Shown here piece by piece: positions 26,264 through 36,938 of a stretch of DNA of 58,242 nt. The notes under the pieces are model-generated. The model had not been told where the DNA came from. It ran no database searches and saw only the letters and a list, made by a program, of their open reading frames with translations. The stretch is from contig PKWL01000145.1 in the NCBI GenBank assembly GCA_003133225.1, positions 1 through 58,242 of the forward strand, read 5' to 3'. How positions within the stretch are numbered: the first letter of the stretch is position 1; each line of letters opens with the position of its first letter. The DNA is from Janthinobacterium sp. GTDB taxonomy: Bacteria > Pseudomonadota > Gammaproteobacteria > Burkholderiales > Burkholderiaceae_D. The translations under genes were made by a program, and so were the position numbers.

Positions 26264-28174
26264 ATGGCTGTCATCTCTCTTTCCTCCGCGCAACTCGCAT
26301 TCGGTCACGTTGCTTTGCTCGACCACGCTGAATTTTCCCTCGAACCGATGGAACGAGTCGGCCTGATCGGCCGCAACGGCACAGGCAAGTCCTCCCTCTT
26401 GAAGGTGATCTCGGGCCTGTTCAAGCTCGATGACGGTTTGCTGGTGATGCAGCAGGGCATCCAGATCGCCTATGTCGACCAAGAGCCGCAGTTCGACCCG
26501 GAAATGTCAGTGTTCGACGCGGTCGCATCCGGCATGGGCGACATGCAAGCGTTGCTGGGTGAATACGAAGCGCTTACTGGCCAGTTCGGCCTGGGCAATG
26601 ATGACGCCGTCATGGAACGGATGCACGAGATCCAGGTCAAGCTCGATGCGGCCGATGCGTGGAGCCTGAACAACAAGGTCGAAACCACGCTTGACCGCCT
26701 TAACCTCTCGGGCGACATGCTGATGAGGACGCTCTCGGGCGGCATGCAAAAACGGGTGGCGCTGGCGCGCGCCCTAGTATCGGCGCCGGACGTGCTGTTG
26801 CTCGATGAGCCGACCAACCATCTGGACTTCACTTCCATCCTGTGGCTGGAAGGTTTGTTGCGCGATTACAAGGGCAGCGTGCTGTTTATTACCCATGACC
26901 GCAGCTTCCTCGATAACGTGGCCACGCGCATCATCGAACTCGACCGCGGCCGCTTGTTGTCTTATCCGGGCAACTTCACTTCCTATCAAGTGCGCAAGAG
27001 CGAGCAGCTGGAGATCGAGGAAGTGGAAAACGCCAAGTTCGACAAATTCCTGGCGCAGGAAGAAGTATGGATCCGCAAGGGAGTCAAGGCGCGTCGTGTG
27101 CGCGACGAGGGCCGTGTGCGGCGCCTGGAAGCGTTGCGGCTAACGCGCGTGGCGCGCCGCGATCAGCAGGGCCAAGTCAAGCTTGACGTGTCAGCCGGCG
27201 AACGTTCCGGCAAAATCGTGGCCGAGCTAGAAAATGTGTCGAAGTCGTATGCAGAAAAAATCATCGTCCGCGATTTCAGCGCGACCATTTTGCGCGGCGA
27301 CAAGGTGGGCTTGATTGGCGCCAACGGGGCCGGCAAGACCACGCTGCTGAAAATGATCCTGGGCCAGGAGCCGGCCGATAGTGGCACTATCCGTCTCGGC
27401 ACCAAGCTGCAAGTGGCGTATTTCGACCAGATGCGGGTCCAGCTCAACGAGGAAGCGAACTTGATGGAAACCATTGCTCCCGGCAGCGACTGGGTCGAGA
27501 TCAATGGCCAGCGCAAGCATGTGATGACCTACTTGAACGATTTCCTGTTTGCCCCCGAACGCGCCCGGTCACCCGTTAAGTCGCTCTCGGGCGGCGAGCG
27601 CAACCGCTTGCTGCTGGCGCGCCTATTCGCCAAGCCGGCCAACGTTCTGGTGCTCGACGAGCCAACCAACGACCTCGACATCGACACACTCGAATTGCTC
27701 GAGGAATTACTGGAAGAATACACCGGCACCGTGTTTTTGGTCAGCCATGACCGCACATTCCTCGACAACGTTGTGACCCAGGTCATCGTGGCCGAAGGCG
27801 AGGGCAAGTGGCGTGAGTACGTGGGTGGCTATTCGGACTGGGAGCGTCAGCGCCCGAGTCAGCCGGCCGGTCCGGCCAAAACGGCCACCAAAGGCGACTC
27901 CGCTGTAGCGAATGCTACAGCGGCACAAGCTGCTGTTGGCAAGCAGAAAAAGCTCAGCTACAAAGAACAGCGCGAGCTCGATGAGTTGCCTGTGCTGATC
28001 GCCAGCCTAGAAGACGAGCAATCGGTCATTGCTGCGCAACTGTCACATCCGGACTCATACAAAAAGACACCAGCCGAGGCCAAGCGTCTCCACGCGCGCG
28101 TGGCGGAAATCGAGGTCTTGTTGCTCGACGCGTTAGAAAAGTGGGAAGTCATAGAAGCCCGCAGCAAAGCCTAA
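26264..28174 (+). CDS. uup: ABC-F family ATPase, Uup type
   Basis: Duplicated ABC ATPase without membrane domains, acting on ribosomes or nucleic-acid structures. The 636 residues contain two nucleotide-binding domains. The first has Walker A GRNGTGKSS (about 37-45), signature LSGGMQKR and Walker B LLLDEPTNHLD. The second has GANGAGKTT, LSGGERNR and LVLDEPTNDLD. The Uup-specific C-terminal coiled coil begins around KKLSYKEQRELDELPVL and is preceded by a Lys/Ala-rich linker. A longer frame reaches to 26117, but the homologous start MAVISLSSAQLAFG is the ATG at 26264. No partner gene is adjacent. Confidence 0.93.
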   Translation: MAVISLSSAQLAFGHVALLDHAEFSLEPMERVGLIGRNGTGKSSLLKVISGLFKLDDGLLVMQQGIQIAYVDQEPQFDPEMSVFDAVASGMGDMQALLGEYEALTGQFGLGNDDAVMERMHEIQVKLDAADAWSLNNKVETTLDRLNLSGDMLMRTLSGGMQKRVALARALVSAPDVLLLDEPTNHLDFTSILWLEGLLRDYKGSVLFITHDRSFLDNVATRIIELDRGRLLSYPGNFTSYQVRKSEQLEIEEVENAKFDKFLAQEEVWIRKGVKARRVRDEGRVRRLEALRLTRVARRDQQGQVKLDVSAGERSGKIVAELENVSKSYAEKIIVRDFSATILRGDKVGLIGANGAGKTTLLKMILGQEPADSGTIRLGTKLQVAYFDQMRVQLNEEANLMETIAPGSDWVEINGQRKHVMTYLNDFLFAPERARSPVKSLSGGERNRLLLARLFAKPANVLVLDEPTNDLDIDTLELLEELLEEYTGTVFLVSHDRTFLDNVVTQVIVAEGEGKWREYVGGYSDWERQRPSQPAGPAKTATKGDSAVANATAAQAAVGKQKKLSYKEQRELDELPVLIASLEDEQSVIAAQLSHPDSYKKTPAEAKRLHARVAEIEVLLLDALEKWEVIEARSKA

Positions 28175-28422
28175 ATTTCGTAGGGCCCTCTGGCAGGCCG
28201 GGCCTGCCCCCGCGCTGGAGCGCCCACCCCTATCCGTGCGAAGCGTCCACAAGCCATGGTAAGGCGCCTGCGAGCCAAAACGACGAGTGGCACTGCCCCC
28301 GCCCCCGCGGGGGCGCTTTCCTGGCCCATCCAGTTTTAGTTTGAGCAACCCCGCAAAAGTGGCTTGGGCTCGGCTAGGGTGCGCATGCGCCCCGTCTCGA
28401 CGAGCAACTCTTTGACGCCGTT

Positions 28423-29973
<1,551 letters not shown>

Positions 29974-30408
29974 GGGCCGAGATTATAACTTTAACCCCAG
30001 GCTCCGGCAGCAAGCTGCGACATTAATCTGTTAACGACGAGCACCGTGGTGGCTTGAAATTCGTGGTACAAAGGCCGATGCAGCAAGGTCTTGGTTCGCG
30101 CCGTGGTGTGCGACGTGTGCTAAGGGCGCCGCGTTCGGCAGCCCGTAGACGTGCTCGGCCCAGGCCCTTAACATAAAGACTAGGCTTAGGCGGAGGCGGC
30201 ATCTTGCCGCTGGATCCGTTCATGTGGGAATTTTCTAACTTTTGAATTGCTCCAGATGGAAAAGACCGCTATAATCGAAGGCTGCACAGAATTCTGTTAC
30301 GCCGACACTCATGTTTGACAGGCACTGGTTCGGCAGACGCACTGAACGCACCGGTTTGGCAAACGCTAATGTTTGCAAACGCACTTTGACCCTGTTTTAG
30401 GAAATTCC
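29974..30408. other. Divergent control region murJ/rpsT
   Basis: About 430 bases without a supported gene. It should hold the murJ and rpsT promoters; the stretch TATAATCGAAGG near 30270 is a reasonable -10 region for rpsT, giving a leader of more than 100 bases that contains three related repeats (see next entry). Confidence 0.5.
30327..30384 (+). repeat. Three imperfect repeats in the rpsT leader
   Basis: Units GGTTCGGCAGACGCAC, GGTTTGGCAAACGC and GTTTGCAAACGCAC lie at 30327, 30353 and 30371, just before the rpsT ribosome-binding site. They can pair with one another only partly. They could be part of a leader structure used for S20 feedback control, which is known in E. coli; the link here is inference. 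Confidence 0.5.
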
Positions 30409-30675
30409 ATGGCAAATACCGCACAAGCGCGCAAACGCGCTCGTCAAGCAGTCAAGCAAAACGCACACAACTCGTCCCAACGCTCGACCTTGCGCACAGC
30501 GATCAAAGCTGTTCGTAAAGCGATCCAGGGCGGTGACCAGGCGGCAGCAGCAGCGATCTTTCAGACTTCCATGTCGACCATCGACCGTATTGCTGATAAG
30601 AAAATTATTCATAAGAACAAGGCTGCGCGCCATAAGAGCCGTCTGGCAGCGGCCTTGAAAGCTCTGTCCGCTTAA
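30409..30675 (+). CDS. rpsT: 30S ribosomal protein S20
   Basis: Primary-binding protein of the small subunit that attaches to 16S rRNA. The 88-residue, strongly basic helical protein starts [20 protein letters not shown] and ends [13 protein letters not shown], the usual S20 pattern. AGGAA precedes the ATG; the open frame further upstream is leader. A symmetrical terminator follows. Confidence 0.96.
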   Translation: MANTAQARKRARQAVKQNAHNSSQRSTLRTAIKAVRKAIQGGDQAAAAAIFQTSMSTIDRIADKKIIHKNKAARHKSRLAAALKALSA

Positions 30676-30751
30676 TGCTCTGGTGGCTGCCCAGGCAGCC
30701 GCTTCTTGACGGTTCCGTTTGCAACGGGCCGCGCCAAAGCAGGTGAATACG

Positions 30752-30786
30752 AAAAAACCCGCGCGACTTAGTCACGCGGGTTTTTT
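30752..30786. terminator. Bidirectional terminator between rpsT and the DUF192 gene
   Basis: A-run and T-run flank the stem CCCGCG-GAC / GTC-CGCGGG with one C-A mismatch. It serves rpsT on the plus strand and the converging DUF192 gene on the minus strand. Confidence 0.9.
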
Positions 30787-30826
30787 CGCTGGTGCGCCGC
30801 CATCGAATGGACGCAGGAGCGCTCCC

Positions 30827-31279
30827 CTAATGCAGCGGCGGCAAGTTGTTGATTGTCGCGCCCGGCTTGATATTTTTCTGTTTGAACCAGCCTAAATTCA
30901 TTTCCAGTGCATATCGAATTGCTACTGCTTTTTTTGAGCAATGGCTGTTTAGGGTTTGTGGCTGCATGTCTTCTATGTTGACGATCTTGCCTTCGGCATC
31001 GATAAACGCGACCGACAAGGGCAGTAAGGTGTTCTTCATCCACATGCACTGTGTGGCCGGCGCATCGAAGACAAAGACCATGCCGGCATTGCTGGCCATT
31101 GTTTCGCGAAACATCAGGCCCTGTTCGCGCTGTGCTTCCGTTGCGGCGACCTCGGCTTTGATCAAATGCATGCCCGCCGATAACTCGGTGGTGCTAAATT
31201 GCTGGCCTTGTGCAAGTGCGTTGGCAGACGCTGCCGACAAAAATGCGGTCGCGGTAAAACTGAGCAAGAATTTTTTCAT
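30827..31279 (-). CDS. DUF192 family exported protein
   Basis: A 150-residue protein with a signal peptide (residues 1-23) and the DUF192 core: AEVAATEAQREQGLMFRE, GMVFVFDAPATQCMWMKNT, LPLSVAFIDAEGKIVNIE and ALEMNLGWFKQKNIKPG. The biochemical role is unsettled; the family is widespread and mostly periplasmic in proteobacteria. Two ATG codons three apart (31288 and 31279) exist; the second starts a normal signal peptide (MKKFLLS). Confidence 0.9.
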   Translation of the reverse strand: MKKFLLSFTATAFLSAASANALAQGQQFSTTELSAGMHLIKAEVAATEAQREQGLMFRETMASNAGMVFVFDAPATQCMWMKNTLLPLSVAFIDAEGKIVNIEDMQPQTLNSHCSKKAVAIRYALEMNLGWFKQKNIKPGATINNLPPLH

Positions 31280-31372
31280 GGGTGTCAATTAGGCGGGGCA
31301 GGACGCGATTAAGCCATAAAACAGATGGCAAGGTCAAGCCGGGGGCGGACGTCTGGGTTCGGTGCGGGCGTT

Positions 31373-31402
31373 AAAAAAGGCAGGACGAGCCTGCCTTTTT
31401 TT
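31373..31402. terminator. Bidirectional terminator after the Ala/Lys-rich protein gene
   Basis: Six A, GGCAGG, five-base loop, CCTGCC, seven T. It ends the Ala/Lys-rich gene on the minus strand, just after its stop. Confidence 0.88.
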
Positions 31403-31415
31403 GAAGCTAAAACAA

Positions 31416-31661
31416 TTACTTAGCAGCTGGTGCAGTCGCAGCTGGAGCAGCTGGTGCAGCTGGAGCAGCCGAAACCGCTGCCTTCTTAGCTTTGTGTGCT
31501 TTCTTAGCTTTAGCTTTTGGTGCTGGTGTGTCAGCAGCAGCGGCAACTGGAGCTGCGGCAACTGGAGCAACAGGAGCGGAAGCAGCAGGAGCAGCAGGAG
31601 CAGCAGCGAAAGCAGCAGCAGCGAACAGGGAAGCAACCAGAGCAGCGATAATCTTGGACAT
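31416..31661 (-). CDS. Ala/Pro/Lys-rich low-complexity exported protein
   Basis: An 81-residue protein. Residues 1-19 look like a signal peptide (SKIIAALVASLFAAAAFA); then come Ala/Pro/Val repeats, a basic core PKAKAKKAHKAKKAAV and a final Ala/Pro stretch. Nearly half of the residues are alanine. Similar small proteins are frequent in Oxalobacteraceae and have no known function. The gene has its own terminator and a start near a good purine-rich site (AAGGAATTC before ATG), which supports that it is real. Confidence 0.78.
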   Translation of the reverse strand: MSKIIAALVASLFAAAAFAAAPAAPAASAPVAPVAAAPVAAAADTPAPKAKAKKAHKAKKAAVSAAPAAPAAPAATAPAAK

Positions 31662-32290
31662 TTTGAATTCCTTTAGTTAAGAATGATTCGTATGAATCTG
31701 GCACTATAACGCGGGCAAATACTTGTCGGTTGACAGGTTTTTCCAAAAAATGTCGCAAATTTGAATTAATTTCCAAAGCATAGTGCGGCGTAATTAACCC
31801 CTGAAAGGCCTGGCGCGGTACGTGATCTGGCACCGGCAAGTGCTAGGGCGGCCTCTTGGGCGCCGCTATTTCGCATGGCCAGACACACATGCCATGCTGG
31901 AAGCGAGCAATGCTCGCTCGTGATGGCGCCAGCGGGCGTCACCCTGTTCTGGCGCCAGCCCGGTGCGAGCAGTCGCTTCGGAATCCGCCGCAGCTAGACG
32001 TCGAGCGTACTGGGCGATAAAGAGTGCAGGCCGCCGCTATAGTGGCGCCACGGAAACATAATAAAGGAGTGTGAGGCCGCCGGCATTGCGAGCAAAATAG
32101 CCGACGGCATCGGCAGTGTCGTAAAACCGTAGCGCCATGTAAAATACTAGGGCATAATATGAAATACTTATCTTATGTCTTATAGAAGACTCAGGATGCA
32201 AACATAGTTTTTGTAAAAATTCAGATTGCAGATCGTGCCAGTTGGCGCCCGCTTCGGTCGCTGGCGGTGCGCCCCACTTCGGAGATCACG
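31662..32290. other. Long intergenic region before icd
   Basis: About 630 bases with no supported gene on either strand. The left end is the promoter of the Ala/Lys-rich gene. The right 150 bases, which are AT-rich (TAAAATACTAGGGCATAATATG near 32137), probably hold the icd promoter. The middle (31800-32050) has several short GC-rich inverted repeats that I could not resolve into a known RNA. Confidence 0.45.
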
Positions 32291-33544
32291 ATGTATCAAC
32301 ATATCACTGTACCTGCAGACGGCAAAAAAATCACGGTCAACGCCGATTTTTCCCTCACCGTACCCGACAATCCGATCATTCCTTACATCGAGGGCGATGG
32401 CACTGGCGTCGATATCAGTCCAGTCATGATCAAGGTGATCGACGCTGCGGTCGCCAAGGCTTATGCCGGCAAGCGCAAGATCCGCTGGATGGAAATTTTT
32501 GCCGGCGAAAAGTCAACCGTCGTGTACGGCCCGGATGTCTGGCTACCGGAAGAGACTCTGGACGTGTTGAAAGAGTATGTCGTCTCCATCAAGGGACCCT
32601 TGACCACCCCAATTGGCGGCGGCATCCGTTCGCTCAACGTCGCGTTGCGCCAGCAGCTCGATCTGTACGTCTGCCTGCGCCCCGTACGTTATTTCACTGG
32701 CGTGCCGTCGCCTGTGCGTGAGCCAGAGAAGACCGACATGGTGATTTTCCGCGAAAATGCGGAAGACATCTATGCCGGCATCGAATGGGAACAAGGTTCG
32801 GCTAGCGCCAAGAAGCTGATCGACTTCCTGATCAAGGAAATGGGCGTGACCAAGATCCGCTTTCCAGAAACATCGGGCATCGGCATCAAGCCCGTTTCGC
32901 GCGAAGGCACGGAACGTCTGATGCGCAAGGCGATCCGATATGCGATCGACAATGACAAGCCTTCCGTGACGATCGTGCATAAAGGCAACATCATGAAGTA
33001 CACCGAAGGCAGCTTCCGCGACTGGGGCTATGCTTTGTCGCAAAAAGAATTTGGCGCTACGCTGATCGATGGCGGTCCTTGGAGCAAGTTCAAAAATCCA
33101 ACGACCGGTCACGATATCATCATTAAGGATGTGCTCGCCGACGCGTTCTTGCAGCAAATTCTGTTGCGCCCGGCTGAATATAGTGTGATCGCCACCCTCA
33201 ATTTGAACGGCGACTACATTTCGGATGCCTTGGCCGCGCAAGTGGGCGGAATCGGTATCGCTCCCGGCGCGAACCTGTCGGACTCGGTTGCGATGTTTGA
33301 AGCGACCCATGGTACGGCGCCAAAATATGCCGGCAAAGATTATGTGAACCCGGGTTCGCTGATTCTGTCGGCCGAAATGATGCTGCGCCACATGGGCTGG
33401 CTGGAAGCGGCTGACTTGATCATCTCGTCGATGAAAAAATCGATCGCGTCCAAGCGCGTTACCTATGATTTCGCCCGTCTGATGGAAGGCGCGACCCAAG
33501 TGTCGTGCTCCGGATTTGGCGATGTCATGATCGAGCATATGTAA
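32291..33544 (+). CDS. icd: Isocitrate dehydrogenase, NADP-dependent
   Basis: TCA-cycle enzyme converting isocitrate to 2-oxoglutarate. The 417-residue protein belongs to the dimeric E. coli-type family: [16 protein letters not shown], the substrate loop [15 protein letters not shown] with the regulatory serine region, and the motif [19 protein letters not shown]. The NADP-specificity region contains [18 protein letters not shown] is six bases before the ATG at 32291; a GTG 24 bases upstream is not needed. A 10-bp hairpin and a bidirectional terminator follow. Confidence 0.96.
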   Translation: MYQHITVPADGKKITVNADFSLTVPDNPIIPYIEGDGTGVDISPVMIKVIDAAVAKAYAGKRKIRWMEIFAGEKSTVVYGPDVWLPEETLDVLKEYVVSIKGPLTTPIGGGIRSLNVALRQQLDLYVCLRPVRYFTGVPSPVREPEKTDMVIFRENAEDIYAGIEWEQGSASAKKLIDFLIKEMGVTKIRFPETSGIGIKPVSREGTERLMRKAIRYAIDNDKPSVTIVHKGNIMKYTEGSFRDWGYALSQKEFGATLIDGGPWSKFKNPTTGHDIIIKDVLADAFLQQILLRPAEYSVIATLNLNGDYISDALAAQVGGIGIAPGANLSDSVAMFEATHGTAPKYAGKDYVNPGSLILSAEMMLRHMGWLEAADLIISSMKKSIASKRVTYDFARLMEGATQVSCSGFGDVMIEHM

Positions 33545-33555
33545 AATAGCAGGCA

Positions 33556-33585
33556 CTCGGGTGTGGCGGTCATCTCACACCCGAG
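33556..33585 (+). other. 10-bp perfect hairpin just after icd
   Basis: CTCGGGTGTG pairs with CACACCCGAG around ten bases, eleven bases after the icd stop. No T-run follows; the real terminator is 20 bases further, so this may protect the 3' end of the mRNA. Confidence 0.55.
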
Positions 33586-33605
33586 GCCCCCGATACCGGG
33601 CGCCC

Positions 33606-33634
33606 AAAAAAAACCCCGCATTTGCGGGGTTTTT
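33606..33634. terminator. Bidirectional terminator between icd and the cold-shock gene
   Basis: A-run, CCCCGCA, TT, TGCGGGG, five T. It is symmetric and serves both converging genes. Confidence 0.9.
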
Positions 33635-33655
33635 ACTTCCTGTGCCTGGTAAAAC

Positions 33656-33859
33656 TTAGGCGGCCTGGATGTTGGAAGCTTGCTTGCCTTTTGGGCCTTG
33701 CGTGACTTCGAACTGAACTTTTTGACCTTCTTTGAGGGTCTTGAAACCGTTCATGTTGATTGCGGAGAAATGCGCAAATAAATCTTCGCCGCCATCATCT
33801 GGGGTGATGAAACCAAAACCTTTGGAATCATTGAACCACTTAACTGTACCTGTTGCCAT
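33656..33859 (-). CDS. cspA: Cold-shock protein, CspA family
   Basis: Small single-strand RNA/DNA-binding protein acting as RNA chaperone. The 67 residues form one cold-shock domain: [21 protein letters not shown] (RNP1), DLFAHFSAI (RNP2), then [20 protein letters not shown]. The longer open frame upstream is leader, and the start is the ATG at 33859 preceded by GAAGG. The leader up to the clpS gene is more than 150 bases, as is usual for cold-regulated csp genes. Confidence 0.95.
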   Translation of the reverse strand: MATGTVKWFNDSKGFGFITPDDGGEDLFAHFSAINMNGFKTLKEGQKVQFEVTQGPKGKQASNIQAA

Positions 33860-34180
33860 AAAAAGAACCTTCAAATAAAAACGAATCACACGAGCCATAA
33901 AAGCAAGAAGCTTCTTGCCCCCTCCTCGACGCCTCACTTCTTATCAACTTGTACATTTCTGCGCCAGTCGATACCGCATTGTTGGCGGAATCATTTTCGA
34001 AGTCAAGCGCTTTTGCACATGCATTGGCATTTTCTTTATAAGGTGCCGGAAAGCATCTCTTGTTTTTTCGGATTGGGTCGCCATCTGCGCTGGAATAAGA
34101 AAGCGCGTAAGATGGAAACCAAATGGAAAAGCACTGATATTTACCCAGTGTTTCAACCCTGAAAGCATTAGAATAAGTGT
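33860..34180. other. Divergent control region cspA/clpS
   Basis: About 320 bases without a gene. It holds the cspA leader and the promoters of both genes. I could not identify a cold-shock box by eye. Confidence 0.5.
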
Positions 34181-34483
34181 ATGGCAACCAAGCATGAAAC
34201 GGACACCCTGCTGGAGCGGCAGACGTTAAAGCCGCCGCCCTTGTATCAGGTGGCCTTGCTGAATGATGACTATACGCCGATGGAGTTCGTCGTTGCCATC
34301 ATTCAGGAGTATTTCAACAAGGATCGCGAAACGGCGACGCAAATCATGCTTAATGTTCATCGCCATGGCAAAGGGGTGTGCGGCGTGTTCTCTAAAGATG
34401 TAGCGTGTACTAAAGTGGAGTTTGTGTTAACGCATGCACGCAAGGCGGGGCATCCCCTGCACTGCGTGATGGAGGAAGTATGA
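34181..34483 (+). CDS. clpS: ATP-dependent Clp protease adaptor ClpS
   Basis: N-end-rule adaptor that hands proteins with bulky N-terminal residues to ClpAP. The 100 residues have the conserved [17 protein letters not shown] (including the NDD(Y/F)T hydrophobic-pocket motif), [15 protein letters not shown] and the late VMEE segment. The stop overlaps the clpA start (ATGA), so the two are coupled. Confidence 0.96.
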   Translation: MATKHETDTLLERQTLKPPPLYQVALLNDDYTPMEFVVAIIQEYFNKDRETATQIMLNVHRHGKGVCGVFSKDVACTKVEFVLTHARKAGHPLHCVMEEV

Positions 34484-36780
34484 TTGCGCAGGAACTGGAA
34501 GTAAGTTTGCACATGGCGTTTGTCGAAGCGAGGCAGGCCCGGCATGAGTTCATCACGGTCGAGCATTTATTGCTCGCGCTGCTCGATAATCCGTCGGCGG
34601 CCGAGGTGTTGCGTGCCTGCGCGGTTAATATCGAAGACTTGCGCAAAACGTTAACCAATTTTATCGGCGACAATACCCCGACCGTGCCTGGCGCTGGGGA
34701 AGTCGATACGCAGCCAACGCTGGGGTTTCAACGCGTGATCCAACGCGCCATCATGCATGTCCAATCGGCATCGAATGGCAAGAAAGAAGTTACCGGCGCC
34801 AATGTCCTGGTCGCGATCTTCGGCGAGAAAGATTCGCACGCCGTCTATTACCTGCACCAGCAGGGAGTGACGCGTTTGGATGTGGTCAATTTCATTTCGC
34901 ACGGAGTGCGCAAGGATCAGCAGCTAGATGCGCAAAAGACTTCGGAAGGGGCGGAAGATGCGCCGGTCGATGGTCAGCAGAAAGAAAGCCCGCTTGACCA
35001 GTTCACGCAAAACCTGAACAAGGCTGCCGCGGAAGGTCGCATCGATCCCTTGATCGGGCGCGAAGACGAGGTCGACCGCGTGATCCAGATTCTGTGCCGA
35101 CGCCGCAAAAACAACCCGCTCCTGGTCGGTGAAGCGGGCGTGGGTAAAACAGCGATCGCCGAGGGATTGGCTTGGCGCGTGACCCAAGGCACCGTGCCGG
35201 AAATTTTGCAACACGCCGTCGTGTACTCGCTCGACATGGGTGCATTGCTGGCCGGCACCAAATACCGTGGCGATTTCGAACAGCGCCTGAAAGCCGTCCT
35301 AAAGCAGTTGAAAGACAACCCGAACGGCATCTTGTTCATCGACGAGATCCACACCATCATTGGGGCCGGTTCGGCTTCGGGCGGGACGCTAGATGCATCC
35401 AATCTACTCAAACCTGCCCTGGCCAATGGCCAGCTCAAGTGCATTGGGGCGACCACGTACACGGAATTTCGCGGTGTGTTCGAGAAGGATCATGCGCTCT
35501 CGCGGCGCTTCCAGAAAGTCGACATTAACGAGCCGACAGTCGAGCAAACCATACAGATCCTACGTGGCCTGAAGTCCCGTTTCGAAGAGCATCATGGCGT
35601 CAAATATTCCGCTTCGGCGCTGACGACGGCGGCCGAGCTGGCGGCGCGTTTCATCAATGACCGGCATCTGCCTGACAAGGCGATCGACGTGATCGACGAA
35701 GCGGGCGCGGCCCAGCGCATCTTGCCCAAGTCGAAGCAGAAAAAGACCATCGGCAAGGCTGAGATCGAAGACATTATCGCAAAAATCGCGCGCATTCCAC
35801 CGCAAACGGTCAATCAGGACGATCGTAGCAAGTTGCAGACCATTGATCGCGATTTGCGCAACGTCGTGTTCGGCCAGGAGCCGGCGATTGAAGCGCTGGC
35901 ATCGGCGATCAAGATGGCGCGCGCAGGCTTGGGCAAGACCGACAAGCCGATTGGCTCCTTCCTGTTTTCCGGCCCAACCGGCGTGGGAAAGACGGAAGTG
36001 GCCAAGCAGCTCGCCTTTATCCTCGGCATCGATCTGATCCGCTTTGACATGTCCGAGTACATGGAGCGCCACGCCGTGAGTCGTCTGATCGGCGCGCCGC
36101 CCGGCTATGTTGGTTTCGACCAGGGCGGTTTGCTGACGGAGGCGATCACCAAAAAGCCACATGCGGTTCTGCTGCTCGACGAAATAGAGAAGGCCCATCC
36201 GGACATCTTCAATATCCTGTTGCAAGTGATGGATCATGGGACCTTGACTGACAATAATGGGCGTAAGGCCGATTTCCGCAACGTGATTATCATCATGACC
36301 ACCAACGCGGGTGCGGAAAGCTTGCAAAAACACTCGATCGGCTTTACCAACTCGAAAGAGGCAGGCGATGAGATGATCGAGATCAAGCGCCTGTTTACAC
36401 CGGAGTTCCGCAATCGGATCGACGCTACCATCAGCTTCCGCGCGCTTGACGAGGATATCATCTTGCGGGTGGTCGATAAGTTCCTGATGCAGTTGGAAGA
36501 GCAGTTGCATGAAAAGAAAGTTGAAGCGATCTTCACCGAGAAGCTGCGCAAGTTCTTGGCCAAGAAAGGTTTCGATCCCTTGATGGGGGCGCGGCCGATG
36601 GCGCGTCTGATCCAGGACATGATCCGCAAGGCGCTAGCCGATGAGTTGTTATTCGGGCGCTTAGTGGCCGGCGGCAGGGTCACAGTCGAGCTCGACGAAA
36701 AAGATCAGGTCAAGCTGGAGTTTCCCGAACCCGACGCCACGCCCCCGACCGTTCCTCCAGAGACGGTGGAAGCTGAATAG
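34480..36780 (+). CDS. clpA: ATP-dependent Clp protease ATP-binding subunit ClpA
   Basis: AAA+ unfoldase that feeds ClpP. The 766 residues comprise the N-terminal ClpS-binding domain (1-145), D1 with Walker A GEAGVGKT at about residue 217, and D2 with GPTGVGKT at about 498. D2 also has Walker B-type [12 protein letters not shown] and the ClpP-contact region. The C-terminal [17 protein letters not shown] is typical of the family. It is coupled to clpS by a four-base overlap and followed by a terminator. Confidence 0.96.
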   Translation: MIAQELEVSLHMAFVEARQARHEFITVEHLLLALLDNPSAAEVLRACAVNIEDLRKTLTNFIGDNTPTVPGAGEVDTQPTLGFQRVIQRAIMHVQSASNGKKEVTGANVLVAIFGEKDSHAVYYLHQQGVTRLDVVNFISHGVRKDQQLDAQKTSEGAEDAPVDGQQKESPLDQFTQNLNKAAAEGRIDPLIGREDEVDRVIQILCRRRKNNPLLVGEAGVGKTAIAEGLAWRVTQGTVPEILQHAVVYSLDMGALLAGTKYRGDFEQRLKAVLKQLKDNPNGILFIDEIHTIIGAGSASGGTLDASNLLKPALANGQLKCIGATTYTEFRGVFEKDHALSRRFQKVDINEPTVEQTIQILRGLKSRFEEHHGVKYSASALTTAAELAARFINDRHLPDKAIDVIDEAGAAQRILPKSKQKKTIGKAEIEDIIAKIARIPPQTVNQDDRSKLQTIDRDLRNVVFGQEPAIEALASAIKMARAGLGKTDKPIGSFLFSGPTGVGKTEVAKQLAFILGIDLIRFDMSEYMERHAVSRLIGAPPGYVGFDQGGLLTEAITKKPHAVLLLDEIEKAHPDIFNILLQVMDHGTLTDNNGRKADFRNVIIIMTTNAGAESLQKHSIGFTNSKEAGDEMIEIKRLFTPEFRNRIDATISFRALDEDIILRVVDKFLMQLEEQLHEKKVEAIFTEKLRKFLAKKGFDPLMGARPMARLIQDMIRKALADELLFGRLVAGGRVTVELDEKDQVKLEFPEPDATPPTVPPETVEAE

Positions 36781-36825
36781 GCGGTGGCCCGCGTTTGGTG
36801 ATCAGCGTCAAACGCTCGTTCAATG

Positions 36826-36854
36826 CCCGCCCACGCGAGTGGGGCGGGTTTTTT
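36826..36854 (+). terminator. Rho-independent terminator of clpA
   Basis: CCCGCCCAC pairs with GTGGGGCGGG (one bulged G), followed by six T. Confidence 0.88.
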
Positions 36855-36938
36855 CGGTGCGCCCACGTTGCCCGCGCAGCTGTTGACAGGATGAAACTGG
36901 GCGCTTCTATATTTTGCATATAGAAACCCATCCCAGGC

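Noticed and set aside
28295..28314. GC-rich hairpin between uup and murJ as terminator
   Set aside because: Stem of G/C only with no T-run on either strand; not distinguishable from GC-rich background.
32543..33556. 337-codon minus-strand frame opposite icd
   Set aside because: Antisense shadow of a well-conserved gene; His/Arg/Gln-rich with no family.
35560..36510. 316-codon minus-strand frame opposite clpA
   Set aside because: Antisense shadow of clpA with no family features.
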